Assembly: GCA_039720395.1 (NCBI GenBank)
Contig: CM077834.1
Location: 3,120,607 to 3,184,606 of the forward strand
DNA from: Liquidambar formosana
Taxonomy: Eukaryota > Streptophyta > Magnoliopsida > Saxifragales > Altingiaceae
Length of the DNA: 64,000 nucleotides
Reading direction: 5' to 3'
Below the pieces are notes generated by a model that was not told the origin of the DNA, searched no databases, and saw only the letters and a list, made by a program, of their open reading frames with translations. Each line of letters opens with the position of its first letter. Within the stretch, counting starts at the first letter, position 1. Of this stretch, positions 13,150-26,515 are shown piece by piece. The translations under genes and the position numbers were made by a program.

Positions 13150-13480
13150 GGAGAAATTATAGTTTCTCTCTTCTTCTTTTTCCCCAACTTCGCCTTGTTT
13201 GTCAAATGTAAACCATATGTTGCCTGGAAAGCTTACAATGATTAGGTGAAAACATGTGAAGCAGCTAAGCAAAAGGGACCTTGCATGTGAAAAAAGGGTA
13301 ATGGGCCACATTGAAAGTCTTAACCCGAACTAGGGTTAAATGGTTTAATTGACTCTAAAGTAAAACATCCCACATGTGCAATGTACGTATCACATTTTCA
13401 TAATCAACCCCCGCCATGGTTGCTAATTGTTGCAATGTAAGAGGTGCTTCTGGCAATAGGAAATCGAATCGTTTCAATTG
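12430..13480. repeat. Direct segmental duplication (12430-12960 and 13148-13480)
   Basis: About 230 bp beginning GGAGAAATTATAGTT recur with few changes about 720 bp downstream, including TTGCCTGGAAAGCTTACAA and GTGAAGCAGCTAAGCAAAAG. The tails (ATGGTTTAA...GACTYTA...AACATC...TCAACCC...GCTAATT) also match, though less closely. The second copy starts next to an AT microsatellite (about 13121-13150). There is no coding function. Confidence 0.65.
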
Positions 13481-13527
13481 GGAGTGTTGACTTCTAAAAA
13501 AATATTTTAAAAAAAATGAAAAAAAAA

Positions 13528-13730
13528 TTCTGTTTTTTTTTATTATTAACTATTAGGGGTATCCTAGGTCTTACTCCCACCGAGGTTTCGGCCTAGACTA
13601 TTCCCTTAACGGCTCGTGTGAGATGTCTTATACCTACACAAGCAACGATATCTGCGAGGAGTTGAAACGATGACCTCTGGAGAGAGCATATCCAGGGCCT
13701 GACCACTCAACCAACCTTGCAAGGGCTAAA
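13528..13730 (-). mobile_element. tRNA-like SINE
   Basis: On the minus strand the element begins near GCCCTTGCAAGGTTGG. It has an A box (TGGTTGAGTGG) and, about 40 bases later, a B box (GTTTCAACTCC), and ends AATAATAAAAAAAA. This is the internal Pol III promoter layout of a tRNA-derived SINE. It is not a functional tRNA because no cloverleaf stem pairs. Target duplications are obscured by flanking A/T runs. Confidence 0.6.
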
Positions 13731-15569
13731 AAAAAAAAAAACAAAGAAAAAAAAACTTGAAAAAAAATTTCTCTCAACATAGTATTAAAACCTTCAACTT
13801 GAATAATCTTAAATATGAGTAATGTCACTGTCCACTTCACATTAGCTAACTTGCAAAAAAACCTTGATTAGAAAGCTAGTCCGACCTATCACTTCTTGAA
13901 GCGTAGGTATGTATAATTCAAATTCACAACGTACCCCACTTTGTGTAGTGGTATCAGAGAGTGATCACTTGCTAGTGAGAAAATTTATCATGGAAAAATT
14001 AGTGGATTCCATAGACGAGCCAATTTTTTAAATAATTAGATTATTTTAGATCATTCCATTCAATTAATGGAGATGGAATGATTTCGTTTGTTGGGATGGC
14101 CTATTTTTACATACTTTTTGGTTACATCCATACCTTCCATCATTTATTTTTATACCTTTTTGCTCACGGAGGGGTGAGGATGAGAAATAATTAGGCTTTT
14201 TTTATACAAAACACCCCCCCAAAAAAAAAAAAGGTGCGAAAATAAGTTTTCCCTTTGTTTTATACAAAATATGAGGGCTTAAATCATCCAATGATTGGAG
14301 TACGGCGGAAAAAATGGAGCCATTGACCTTGCTCAAAATAGTCCTCTAAACTAAGGCATAATCTCAATTGAAAAATCCATCCAAAGATTAAAAAACGCAC
14401 ATCCATGGGGTGATTTCATTTCCATGAAATATGCAAACACTCCATTATTGGAATGCTTCACGATCGTGACCGCCCATCAATTTGATTGACCTCTATTTCA
14501 ATTACGTTCCCAACACTAGTTTTTTTTTTTTTTTAGGGGGGGTTTAATTTTTAATTTCAACCGTCACAATTGATTTAAATGATTGTGGCGCATCGACGTC
14601 ACACCAAGGAACATTTCAACGGATAGCGACAATGGATTATTTATATAGTTCAATTCTAAACTTAAATTTCACAAGATGCATCATTAGTCCTTAATTATTT
14701 TTTAATCATAGTAACAACCTATTCATATTTTACTTCGAAATAAAGCATAACAATAGTGTAGACTGTAAATTACTTGTATCTTAAATGACTGCCATCGATT
14801 GATTAGTTAAAAACTAGGGTTTATGCGCTCATGATATGATCAAACAGATGTTATATCACTATATGAAATAATTAAATTAGACATTGGTGAGCCTTGGATT
14901 AGCCGATAAGCTTCTATGTAAGCATAGCTACTTCGCTGTCATGATTGTATTAAAAAAACTAATAATAATAATAAATTGTGGGTGGTATTATATATTGGCT
15001 TTGAAAGGGACTAATTTGCAATAGGGTACAATCTACAAGCATTATGGCCATGGAAAATTTTCAATATTTTAATACGCATTATTGGGTGAGAAGAAAAACG
15101 AGTTAAAGGTAGGTTGGTCGGCCTCTTTTTTTTTTCTTTTTTTTTTTTTTAAAAATTAAATATTTTTCTTTATTTCTCCCCCCCTTTTTTTTTTGTTTTG
15201 GGGTGGGTTGGGGGGGGGGGGGGGAGAGGGGGAAGAACTGTTATTCTGTGAAAAATAAAAATATAAAACTAAATTGCATGTTGAATTTAGTTAATTTCTC
15301 ACACTGAATTAAACTCTTGAGGTTCATTCACTCACTCTCAAAAAGAGAGTAACACGTAGGTTTGTCCATAAGATAAAGGCTTGGAAGCCATATAGGCAAA
15401 TCCACCTTCGTGCCACATAATTTTAGGATTTTACAATTATATGTCTCCCGTAATTTGTGTATGATAATGCATTAATCAACATGCGACGATTTGACCATCG
15501 TGATAGTAGACTTTTTCAAAATATTTTGAATTAAGAGTTCGAGATATTGTCCAACTCAAATAGTAAAAT
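13731..15569. other. Intergenic, homopolymer-rich
   Basis: No gene supported. It contains C7-A12, T-rich and G-rich runs (about 14214-14232, 14520-14535, 15126-15225), including a T/C/G homopolymer cluster at 15126-15225 that may be an assembly-sensitive spot. Confidence 0.4.
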
Positions 15570-16114
15570 GGGTTTATTGCATTTTAGGGTCCAAAATTTG
15601 GGTCAAGTTTCACTTTTGGTCCAAAGTTTAAATCACATTAATTCAGTACCAGAATTATTAGTTGAATTGCAATTTGAGGTCTGCTGTCAAAATTTTCTAT
15701 ATTATCCCTATTTTACCCCTTTTATGGGTTTGAAAACCCTATTTTACCCTAATCAACAACTAATAAATTTTTATATCTTAACCGGATCTGAATCCGTCTT
15801 GTCTTTTTTCTCTCTCTATATTATCTCTATTAATATCTAATAAATCTTTATATTTTCCATTTACAAAACACAAATCTGATGGTAGAGTAATTCAGATCTG
15901 GTTAAAATATAAAGGTTTGTTAATTGTTGATAGAGGTACAATAGGGTTTTCAAACCCATAAAAAGGGCAAAATAAGGATAATACTAAAAATTATGACGGC
16001 AGACCTCAAATTGCAACTCAACTAATAATTCAAGCACTAAATTAACGTGATTTAAACTTTGGACCCTAAAGTGAAACTTGACCCAAACTTTAGACCTTTA
16101 AGTGCAATTTACCC
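15570..16114. mobile_element. Inverted-repeat MULE-type MITE, 545 bp
   Basis: The ends are long inverted repeats, GGGTTTATTGCATTTTAGGG against the complement of the right end (GGGTAAATTGCACTTAAAGG), continuing with TTTGGGTCAAGTTTCACTTT on both arms. Exact 9 bp direct repeats TAGTAAAAT flank it at 15561-15569 and 16115-16123. Nine-base duplications and long inverted arms are typical of Mutator-like elements. The open frame across its left arm is not a gene. Confidence 0.75.
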
Positions 16115-16162
16115 TAGTAAAATTTTGAATTTCTATAAAGTCATTCATTTTCATTCTACTAA

Positions 16163-16264
16163 CTCACTAATTACATAAAATAATTATATATGCGTTTCTT
16201 CTTAAACTTATCTCTCACTAATTACATAAAATAATTATATATGCGTTTCTTCTTAAACTTATCT
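16163..16264. repeat. Perfect 51 bp tandem duplication
   Basis: Positions 16163-16213 and 16214-16264 are two identical head-to-tail copies of an AT-rich unit starting CTCACTAATTACATAAAATA. Perfect identity points to a recent duplication or an assembly duplication. Confidence 0.85.
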
Positions 16265-18440
16265 CTAAATTGTATCTCCATTGCAAATGCACTACCATAG
16301 GTTATGTGGGTGCATCCCCGACCCTAGTAATTCATGTTCTAAATAGTTCTAAAACCCCCCCCAAACCCCTTCTAAATATAATTCTCTTGGCCCTACACCA
16401 ACAAAAGTAAATTTGATTGAAAACGAATGACAAAAAATTTCATCAAATTAAAGATTAATTAAGTCTATCCTAAAGAGTAGTGGGTTTTACTTTTTCTAAT
16501 ACTAATAATGTGGCTTAGATTAGGACACCACTGACACTAAATAGTCACTGCAAGGTTTTTCACTGATTATAGGAGTCAAGTGGTAAGGTCAAAACCCTAA
16601 AACAGGGGAGGGTGAGATCAAATCACAACTGAAAACCTATTTCTTTCTCCTCATCATATCTTAATCTTAAAAAAAAAAAAAAAAAAATAATCCCATCAAT
16701 ATCTCCAGTTGAACCGGTCTACCACTCGCTTCTTGATTATCCTTTCATTTATCTCAATTACTAAATCACTAAATTACCCTAACTTTCTTCTATATATATA
16801 TATATATTTTTTTTTTCCCCCTACCCTTCTTCTAATAGGACTCACTTTCTTCTTTTACTTTGTTATTTTTCCGAAAAGGAAATAAAAATAAAAAAGACAG
16901 AGAGGGTATGTCTACAATGATGGTGCGCCTAAGGCCAAAGTACCAAACCCTTCTTCTAGTGAGTTCTCTAAAAATTTTCTAACTCTTTTGGATACATAAT
17001 TTAAGACACATACTATTTTATCATATTTATTCTACTGAGTTTATTGTATTAATATATATTAAGTATTACAATAAGACTAGTGTGGAGTTAAAATTAATTG
17101 AGAATTTTGGCCAAACATGAGTAATGAAAGAGAACATTAAACTTTGATCAATGTGTGCAATTAAATTGTATTTAATTTTATGATGAAATTTTGTATGTAA
17201 GACTTGATAGGGATATTTATCTAATGATAAGGTGTATGTTATGGGATTCATGTTATCCCTTGAAATTAAAGAAAATTTTCCAATATACCTGTGAAAACAT
17301 TCTCATCATAGCATTTTTAAAAATAAAAATAAAAATAAAAATACACATTCATTATTTTAGATGCATATTGAATTTTCTAATGATGTGACACCAATACATC
17401 TTTATAAGACTAGACTCGTGTATGTATATGTAATTCTGTTCAAGCCGAAACGTGTTGAAATAAATTATCAACACCATATATTGGAGTTATACCACTTATA
17501 TTGGTCCAATATAGTTCAAAATCTACCAATACATAAAGCACAATCATTAATACAGGTGCTAATGTAAACACATTATTACCTTAACGCCATCGTATACATG
17601 TATGTTTAGTGTTCTAAGCAGTGTACCCGATAAAGATTGCACCCTTTTCAAAAGGAGAGGGTCCCACCAACTAAAACAAGAGAAATGAAGAATTGGGACC
17701 TCATGGTGCAAGTGGCCTTGTCATCATATGATGCTTGTTCCCTCAAATGATCATATGAGAGTGTCCTCTTGTATCATTGTGTCTTATACATAAACAAAAG
17801 TTCTCCCCCTATTTTTTTTTTTTTTTTTCCTTAGGAGTATGTCCACTCCTTTGAGATTTGTGGCACTGTGAATCTGCTAATCACCAGTTAAAGAAAAAAA
17901 AAAAAAAAAAAAAATGACAACAACTCCTTATAGAAGACAAAATTCCACGTCGGTGCCACTCAGGAGATGCTGTAGGCCGACAAGTGGAATTGAATTTCTA
18001 AATTTTGCAGTTTGGCGCATTGGAATTTTCAAAAATTATTATTTTATTTTTTGAACTTAAAATATTTATGGGCTTTTGCAAATTAGTCTGTAGGGTAGTT
18101 GAGTAAATTACGATAAAAGTCATCCAATTCGAAAATCTAGAAAAATGTCCCCATTAATTGCATTTAATTTTCCGCAATTAATAAATCTAGCTGTAATTTT
18201 TAAAAATAGGACACAACTCATAAAAAAAATCTTAAATTAATTATATTTCTCATTAGTGTGTTTAATTAATTAATTATGTCCTCGTAAACAACCAATGAGT
18301 CATTCCTCTTAATTATTTGTTAAATTTTATAATTTTTAAATATTTATTAGTTTGTACATATTATTTGTTTTGAACTTGAAAACAGTGTGCTCTTTAAAGC
18401 ATCATTTCTGTCATTCTGCTTTATGAGGTTTGGATGATGC
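16265..18440. other. Intergenic upstream of the CCCH gene
   Basis: No gene recognised. A diverged copy of the 54.8 kb foldback element lies at about 17449-17600. Poly(A) and poly(T) runs occur at 16670-16687, 17813-17830 and 17894-17915. The last few hundred bases probably act as promoter of the gene at 19767. Confidence 0.45.
17449..17600. mobile_element. Diverged relative of the 54.8 kb palindromic MITE
   Basis: The order ATCAACACCAT, ATTGG.GTT.TACC, CTTATATTGGTCCAAT, ATAAAGCACAA and GGTGCTAATGTAA mirrors the left arm of the element at 54788-55120. Only one arm is recognisable here. Confidence 0.45.
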
Positions 18441-18497
18441 TTTTATTTTTTTAGCAGAGAATTGAAGGCAGAGAGCAGAGAGCAGAGGGCAGAGAGG

Positions 18498-18534
<37 letters not shown>

Positions 18535-19766
18535 TGTGTAGGTATTTATGATGGTGTTCGAGTCTTTTTTTAGGGTGATCTGACTATTTTCTTTTTCCAC
18601 CAACAGAGACTGAAATATTTAGTGGGTATGTTGGATCCGTTGTGCTTTGCCTCTTTTCTCTACTGAGTATATATTTGTATGCATGTATAATCATTTTTTC
18701 ATTCATGGGTTAGATTGAATGAGTTTTGTCAAAGCTTTTCTGCAGAGTTTTATGTGAGGTTTTACTTGGAAGAGATGTATTTCGTTGATATGGGTATCTG
18801 CCCAAATGACTCAAAGTTGTGTTCTTTGGGGTTATTTGCCTCAAAAATTATCTAAAACACATACCTTTTCAACTACATCACGAAAATGGGTTTGTTGAGT
18901 TTGAAGAGAATTTCAAAAGTTTTGGAGGGTTTGGACTTTGGAGTTTGAATATAACTTAAACTGCAAGGTTTTCTAGCTGTATATAAGGACATTTTTGGAG
19001 AACTGTTTTACAAGATTTCTTGTATATTAAGTTTACGTTTCTCTCTCTGAACACTATTTTTGTAATTTTCTCTTTTTTCACTGAAGAAAAATTTTAGTAA
19101 GTTTCATGATTTTTTATTGTATGCCCTTTGTAATATGTTTGGAAAGAAAGAGTGTTTTTCCATACCTGTGATATTTTGTTCAATATTTATATACTGCTTT
19201 TTCTATTCCAGATTTGGGTGAAAAGGGCCATTTGGGCTCTGATGGGGTTCTGGCAATTTTTGCAGCTTTTCTATAGCTGTATTTAGACTTCATTACGTTT
19301 ATTATATTTCCTTTTCTGGACTCTATGAGAAAGGAATGAGAGAAGAAAAAAAAAAAATACTGTATAAAGGTATATATTTTCCCTTTCTAGGGTGTGTGTG
19401 ACTCATGTATTAGGTTTCCGATGGAATAAATAGGGTCTCTTTTCTTTTTCATCAAGCTTCTGAGCAGAAACAAACCCCACAAACCTCTTGTTCTGATTGT
19501 TGAATCTATTTATAGTCTTTCGTAAGGTGGTTTACCAGATCTGAACCTTTTTCTTTGCCAGGTTGAACAATACTTTAGATTCTGCACTTTTTGACTTAAA
19601 ATCTATTTCCTTGCCCTTATATTTTTTGTGTATGTGATTTATTCTCAAACACCCATATCATGTTTGTATTTTAGAAGTTACTTTTTTTTTATTATTCTTT
19701 GGCCATTTTTTTTTCTTCTCATTGTATTGTGTTCTGTATGCAGTGATTTTATATTCTAGATGTTAG
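18440..19766 (+). promoter_or_regulatory. Probable 5' leader and leader intron of the CCCH gene
   Basis: A (GA)n tract at about 18497-18528 is typical of plant 5' leaders. A good donor (GTATGT at 18626) and a good acceptor (TATGCAG ending 19743) define a candidate 1.1 kb leader intron placed just upstream of the ATG at 19767. The intervening DNA is T-rich with no coding structure, as expected of a plant intron. This is inferred from splice signals only. Confidence 0.45.
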
Positions 19767-22700
19767 ATGGATCTTTTAGAGGCTACAAGAGTTGTGCTCA
19801 GTAGGATAGAGAAATTAGAACCAGAGAATGCTAGAAAGATTATTGGGCAATTTCTTGTACAGGGACATGGTTACCGAGATATGATTCGGTTGGCTTTTGG
19901 TCCAGACAGGTTGATTCAAAACTTGATATACAAAACCAAAATTGAACTGGGCCTAGGCACTAAACCAGCAGTTTTGGGTCCAATCTCACCTTCCATGAAC
20001 CTGGCACCCGTTTCGGATACTCCCCGTCAGTTCACTCCTTTCCCACCTGCTTCTCCTCGGCCCTTTGAGACTCCGGCAGCATTGCAGATCCCAGTAACTA
20101 CCTATTGGGAACACCAACCCCCTACTGAGCAGCAACTGATTCATAATTCGGATTTTGGACCATTAGAATACTCGGATTCGTTCTCTGAACTCCAAAACCA
20201 GACTCAGTTTTCGCGTTTGGACAATCAGTTGGACCCGGTGAGCCCAGTATTATCAGGATTTTTGAGTGATTACTATTACCCAGAAGCTGCATTAAGTGCG
20301 CGATCAAGCCCAAGATCTCCAAGCCTGCCCGAATTTCCGGTTAAGGTTTGTCACTATTTCAACAAGGGGTTTTGTAAGCATGGAAGTAATTGTAGATATT
20401 ACCATGGACAAGCTCACCCGGAGAGCTTTACACACATGTTTGGTCTTAATACAAATGAGTTTCTTAATGACGATCATATGTTTTTACCTGGATCACTCGA
20501 GAAATTAGAATTGGAAATCACAGAGCTGTTGAAATCAAGAAGAGGACATCCTGTTTCAATTGCTTCACTGCCAATGATATATTATGAGAAATATGGAAAA
20601 GTTCTTCAGGCAGAAGGGTATCTCACTGAGAGTCAGAGACATGGTAAAGCTGGTTACAGTTTGACGAAGCTCCTTGCTCGGTTAAAGAACAGTATTCGGT
20701 TAATCGACAGGTGCAATTCATGATCTTTCATTTGGTTTCCTATTCATCCATTTTTTATATGTAATTAAAGTATGATTTCCTATGATTTGAGTTACAGGCC
20801 TCATGGGCAGCATTCAGTTATTTTGGCAGGAAGACGCACCAAAATACATGGAAAACCGGTGTGAGAGAAATGACCCTGGTCCGATTGTTAGTGGATCCCG
20901 GCAGATATATCTAACATTTCCAGCTGAGAGCACTTTTACAGAGGAAGATGTGTCAAACTACTTCAAGTAATTGATATATAAACTGCTATGAATATTTAGA
21001 AGGAAGTTGCATCTTAATTGTATCTAATCTTTGAATTTTTTCTTATTGTGTCGTTTTTTATTTGTAGCACCTTCGGGCCAGTTGAAGATGTAAGGATTCC
21101 CTGCCAACAGAAACGTATGTTTGGTTTTGTAACTTTTGAAAGTGCAGATACCGTGAAGGTGATTTTGGCAAAGGGAAATCCACATTTTGTTTGTGGGGCT
21201 CGTGTTCTTGTTAAACCTTACAGAGAAAAATCAAAGCTTGCTGACAGGTAATTTTTTATCTTAAATAACGAAGTCTAGTTTCCAAATTTACAATGTCTTA
21301 TTGCTTATTATGGGTTTGATGGTTTTGTAGCAGTGGATTCTTCATACAAATTAAGTTTTAAGTGATCATAAATTGCAATTATAGAACAGGTTTCAGTTTG
21401 CATTATTAATCAAAACCTCTGTCTTCTGATTTCTGAGGACGGATTTTGAAATAGGTTTACAGATTTTCATTGCACATTATTTTTAAGAGCAAAAGCTGTT
21501 GATGAATGCCCTGGTTATTATTTGGATGATGTTGAATGTTGTACTCAATGCAATGCGGGTAAATATTAAATTTTTACATGGTTTTTTAAACTAAGTTTTG
21601 GTCAACTCATTTATAAAGTTCTTGGTTATCCAAATAGAGTTAGTTCAGGGGGTGCCCATTTCAACAAGTTTCCTTGATGCATTTTTCATGTGGTAGCATA
21701 TATAAATATTCAGTATTTGGGATTTTCTATGCTTTTAACTCTGAAAACTTTGTGGCGGCTCAAATTCCAGCTGAACCGATGCCTGCGTCATATGGGCTTT
21801 TTTTACTATTGTTCTGACAATGCAACTCTCTATCACTCTCTGACATGGACTTCTATTTTCATGCAGGAAATATGCAGAGAAATTTGAACCTCAGTTTTAT
21901 TTCCCTTCACACTATATAGACATGGATTCTGAGCTTAACTTAAGTAAGTGGAATCTTCTATAATTTCATTAATTAATTCAAGTCAGAGGACTTATTTTTC
22001 CCTCAATTGACAGAATGAAGCTAGATACAGCATATGCAGGCATTGACCCATTGTTTTGATAGTTTCATCAAGGATTTATAGATTGAAAACCTAAGCAATG
22101 GTGTAGTAAATAGACCACACTATCATTGCTGAACTGTCCTTCCTTTTAACCCTGTAGATCTCTTCTTGTATAATTTGATCTTGTTTATAGGATTTCTGTA
22201 CCATCTAATATATGTTTCTTTTTAGTGTCAAGAGGATCTGAGACTTCCAGATTGCTCAGGCAGCAGTTGATGGAAGAGCATGAACAGGCTCTTGAACTTG
22301 AGACAAGGCGGCTTGCAGAGCTGCAGTTAGCACAACAATTTCCGGGCAATCAACCCTATTTTGGCTACTGCATGGATGAGCTGAAAGTCTCAGAAGGTCT
22401 ATTATTATTCTTGTTTATTTATGAAAAGTTAATGAGGCGACTTCAATTCTATTTTTCCTTTTTTTTTTCTTTTGATTCCTTGTTCATTGTCTTCATTCCT
22501 CTCCCTTAATATTCCTTCTTCTTCTTCTTCCTTTCCTTTCCTTTCCTTCCTTCTTTTTTTTTTTTTTTTCATGTCTTAATATGAACAGAAATGTGTGCAG
22601 AGCATTCCATGTTTCCATCTGCAGAACGTTTCAATCACCTGCTGGATGTGCTGAACAATGGCTCGGCAAGTGATGATAAACCCATACCTACAGGCTTTAT

Positions 22701-23150
22701 CCACACTGACCAGGAGAGGTATTAATTGAATTCCTTGAAGGGACTGGTTTTTTTTTAGCATCTATGGCTGGCAACATATATCCCGTCCCATCATTTCAAT
22801 CTGTTAGAGCATGAGGTTTTAGATCTTCTTTTAGTGGGTAATATTGTTGGTTCCCCACCACCCCAAAAGAAAATCTTCAATGCTTGTCAATTACTGCCCC
22901 TTTGCCTCATTAGCTAACAGACTGTTCTTAGGGTGTCTGATTTTTTTCCTTTTGGACTTTCAACGTATCTGACTCTGCAAAATTCTTCTGCCACACTCAC
23001 AACGCATCCATCTACTTTGCTACCATAATAGTGTTTATTGCTTTTCTAAGAATAGTGTTCTTTTGTTGTCTACAGTTAACCAGTGGTGAGGGACCTTCCC
23101 AGAGCCCATTTGCATCTCCCATAGCAAGCAGCGTTTCTACAGTCATATAG
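19767..23150 (+). CDS. CCCH zinc-finger/LOTUS/RRM RNA-binding protein, AtC3H46-like, with a frameshift in exon 2
   Basis: Exons by splice signals and phase: 19767-20710, 20798-20966, 21068-21247, 21867-21943, 22226-22396, 22589-22718 and 23084-23150; about 578 residues if frame is kept. Domains: PABC-like N-terminus (residues 1-65, [20 protein letters not shown]), CCCH finger (195-214, C-x7-C-x5-C-x3-H), OST-HTH/LOTUS-like region (about 250-330), then an RRM with RNP1 RMFGFVTF in exon 3. The tail is a Glu/Arg-rich helix plus an [14 protein letters not shown] end. The family binds RNA or nucleic acid; the exact role of this member is unknown. Oddity: exon 2 is 169 nt where phase requires 168. 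One extra G at 20829/20830 separates ...HSVILA from EDAPKY, and as written translation stops at 20862-20864 after 336 residues, before the RRM. All other exons are intact, so this is either a sequence error, an allele or a very young lesion. Confidence 0.85.
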
Positions 23151-23608
23151 GTTCAGCAACACACCGAAGAATATTAGAGAGTTAGAAGAGTACTGATTTC
23201 AAAGGCAACATCGTTGGTTCAACACAAAGCATAGTTTTTTTTTTTTTCCCCTTTTTACCTTTATCAACTTGTTTGTCAATCAATCAAAGTTCCCTTCTAG
23301 TAAATACCAGCAAACGAAGAAATATCGGTAGTATCTCTTCCCTGTTAGGGAGGAAGTAGCAAAGAATATGATACAGAAACAGCAAATGTAAGAAGGCTCC
23401 ACAGTTTTTAAAGTTTTCACAGATAGAAGAGGACTGGATCTTTAGAAGAGAATGTAATATAGTTTTAGTGGAGAAAGAAACTTTAGAATATATGCTAGTG
23501 TTTCAGATAGGTTCTATGTTTAGAATCTCAGTAACACTAAGCAATAGATGAAATAACTTGAACAATAGGATCAGTAGCATTTTATACCAATTTAGAAAAA
23601 TGGGTTTA

Positions 23609-23625
23609 TTATTATTATTATTATT
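23609..23625. repeat. ATT microsatellite near the 3' end of the CCCH gene
   Basis: Short (TTA)n run in the probable 3' untranslated or downstream DNA of the gene ending at 23150. Confidence 0.6.
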
Positions 23626-24247
23626 TTATATTTGTTAATTTTTACTTGCAATGCATCTGTTATATGCAGATAGGATTATTTTTATCTTCCATTTTCTCTA
23701 AGATTATTTGGGATATGCAGATGGTGGCATTGCGTCTGTGTCTTTTGTTCTTTGGCTTGATTTAGATTCAGCATCCCTGATATCTTGATTTAAGTAGTGA
23801 TCTAATACTAATCTATTGTGAGCTGCAAAAGTTTCTTTTCAATTAATGATCTTGCTTTTGCTTTTCATGGCATTTTCTCATATGACACTCTGTTTCCAAA
23901 AATCTCCCCCATGCTGCTCAAGTATTGGTTTTTGTTGCTCACATGGTTTGGACCAACCTGCTACATGTGAGGGGGGCTAGACCCAATAGATTAATAGGAC
24001 CTTGAAAGGGGAACATAATCTTTCTTTGGATATCTTCTATGCGTGAACCTAGGTGGCTTTTCGACAATCTTAAATTATGGTTTAGTGTTTCTAATTTTCT
24101 TGCCAAGGATGCATCCTTTTTATACTGGTGGATATAATATAAAAAATGATGCATCTTTCCACATGACAATGCTAGCATGATAGGGAACAGTGTCATTGAA
24201 GCTTTCATATTCTAACAATGTATGGATATTGTCCAATAATGAAGTAG

Positions 24248-24250
<3 letters not shown>

Positions 24251-24290
<40 letters not shown>
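24251..24290. repeat. (CT)n microsatellite
   Basis: About 20 uninterrupted CT units. Confidence 0.9.
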
Positions 24291-24294
<4 letters not shown>

Positions 24295-26515
24295 CCTACA
24301 GTTTAATTACTTTTGCTGGTACTGTTTTTGAGGCTTGTAGTTTGTGAGCAGAGGGTAAAAACTGAATTTGGCTTTGTATAGACCGAGGAGTCAAAACAGT
24401 TCCTCTGAAAATAGAAGGGTGCGATGGACCATTGTGTTTTATGCTTTTGAGAGGCATTGGAAGCTAGTAATTAGAGTCATTGGAATTAGGCTTGTGCCCA
24501 TTAATACAAAGGGATTATGTGCTAGCGCAATGCCCAGCTCTTGTAATTTCATAATATAGTAAAAGAATAATCAATTAAAGGCAAAAACTAGAACGTTGTC
24601 ATGTTTTGTTTTCTTAATGGCAGCAGCGTTGGTGGAGCAATGTAGTTTGATGCCACTTGCAGGTGAGCGCAGAAATTTCAACATACCATAGTAAAAAAAT
24701 GGGATGAACAAGGGGACTGAATCACCCATCTATGCAACTTTTTAACCTAGGCAAGGCACCAGAACATGAAACACTGCCTGAAAATGAGTTTTGTATGAAT
24801 ACTGGTAATTTCTGTAAAACGTTTAACTCGGTAAAGTCGTGATTCCACTACAACCACCAACCACCGCACCATAGCAGAAAGTCCAGCCACGGAAAGGGCG
24901 GAGTTGGGTTCATGATCCTTTTGGCAGATAATGTGATGGACAACGATGCTGTGACATTGGTAAAGTCAAGAGTTCACTATATGATGTGCAAGGATCCTTT
25001 TGCCTTTGACTTGACAAAGACATGCAGAGCAATGCAACCATGATTTATAAGTGACAAGCAGATGAGATAAAACTTGGCTTAATAATATACAAAAATTTCA
25101 AAAAACCAATGGCTAAAACAGAAATATATGCTGAAATGCAAAAAAAATTATCATAAAATAATCTTAAAAAAATAAACTGGCTGTTGCGTCGTTCGACTTT
25201 GCCCCATTCATTGTATCCATCTCTGTTATCTAAGTAGTCTTTTGGCATTTGGCAAAGACTTGTTTCAAAACTGATAACACGTATCGATGAGTCTGTAATA
25301 AAATCTCCCTGATCTAACCGACCTGATTGGATGACTAGCTAACTTCTAGCCACAATCCTCATTTCACCAGAAAATAAAGGCTTTGTAAAGAACATCTGAG
25401 AGAGAGAGACCTGGGAACCATATTGGATCATTTAAAAACTTTTAAGCAACATGCTAAGATGACCCTTCTAACACAGATACTAAGATGGCCCTTTTAACGG
25501 AAACTACAAACCAACATGCTCGATTTAGTTGCCGAGAAGATAAGGAAAATAAGGCACATTTGCAGTATTCTGACCACAGAATGTAGTAAGATTACACAAG
25601 AAGAAAAATGTAATAAGATGCCATTGTAATTTCATCCTCCAGAGAAGGTTTCAAAAAGACAGGGCTGAGAAAGGAATTTGTAACATACTAATATCCATAA
25701 ACAAATCTAAATTGAGTTTAAAGGACTAAAGACATCTGGGACTAGGTCAAGAACACTATTGAAATTTGACCTGAGGTATCTTGGCCCCACAGAGAACCTA
25801 TAGACCAGGCCAATGCAGAAGGTGATAATATATACAAATCTTTCACAAGACATAATTGTTTAAATCAAACAGAGCATTTCTAGTATCTTACACCAATCAT
25901 TGTTTTTATTCACCATTCTATCAAAGGGATTCAAAATTAAGAACAAGAATGTGTTTGAAGAAAACAAGTTTCGGCTTTCAGACAGGATATCCAACTCAAA
26001 TTTCTTGTGATCGGTGAACTTTGAGAGGACCCGCTAGTGAACAACATAATGTGACACTACAACAGCTGTGGCTGTACCCTAATTAAACAGTGGGGCCTTT
26101 CTGGAACAGGCCAATCACAAAGCAGTTGACAATATCCAGATGTGCCTATCAGTAATAAATTATTTATTGTTCACATAATTAGTATAATTAATTTTTCCAT
26201 CCAAGGTAAGAGTAGATAAATGTAGTTTGTCAATACATAGATATTCTACTCATATGATGTAAAATAATTACAGGTCAATACATCGTGCTATCAATAAAAA
26301 CCCATTATTGAGTAGGTTCTATAAGATCATAATTTTTTGGTGAGTCAAAGTAGATTGCTCAGTTTAATTAGCCAAACCACTGACCACCACCCTCAACTCA
26401 TTCCAGATTAACATCAATCCATGATAGAGACAAAAGCTTACAGTGGCACAAATCATCCAAGTAACAAAAATACTGGTAACTTATGAAATGAAGCAACTTA
26501 AAAATGAAAATTTTA

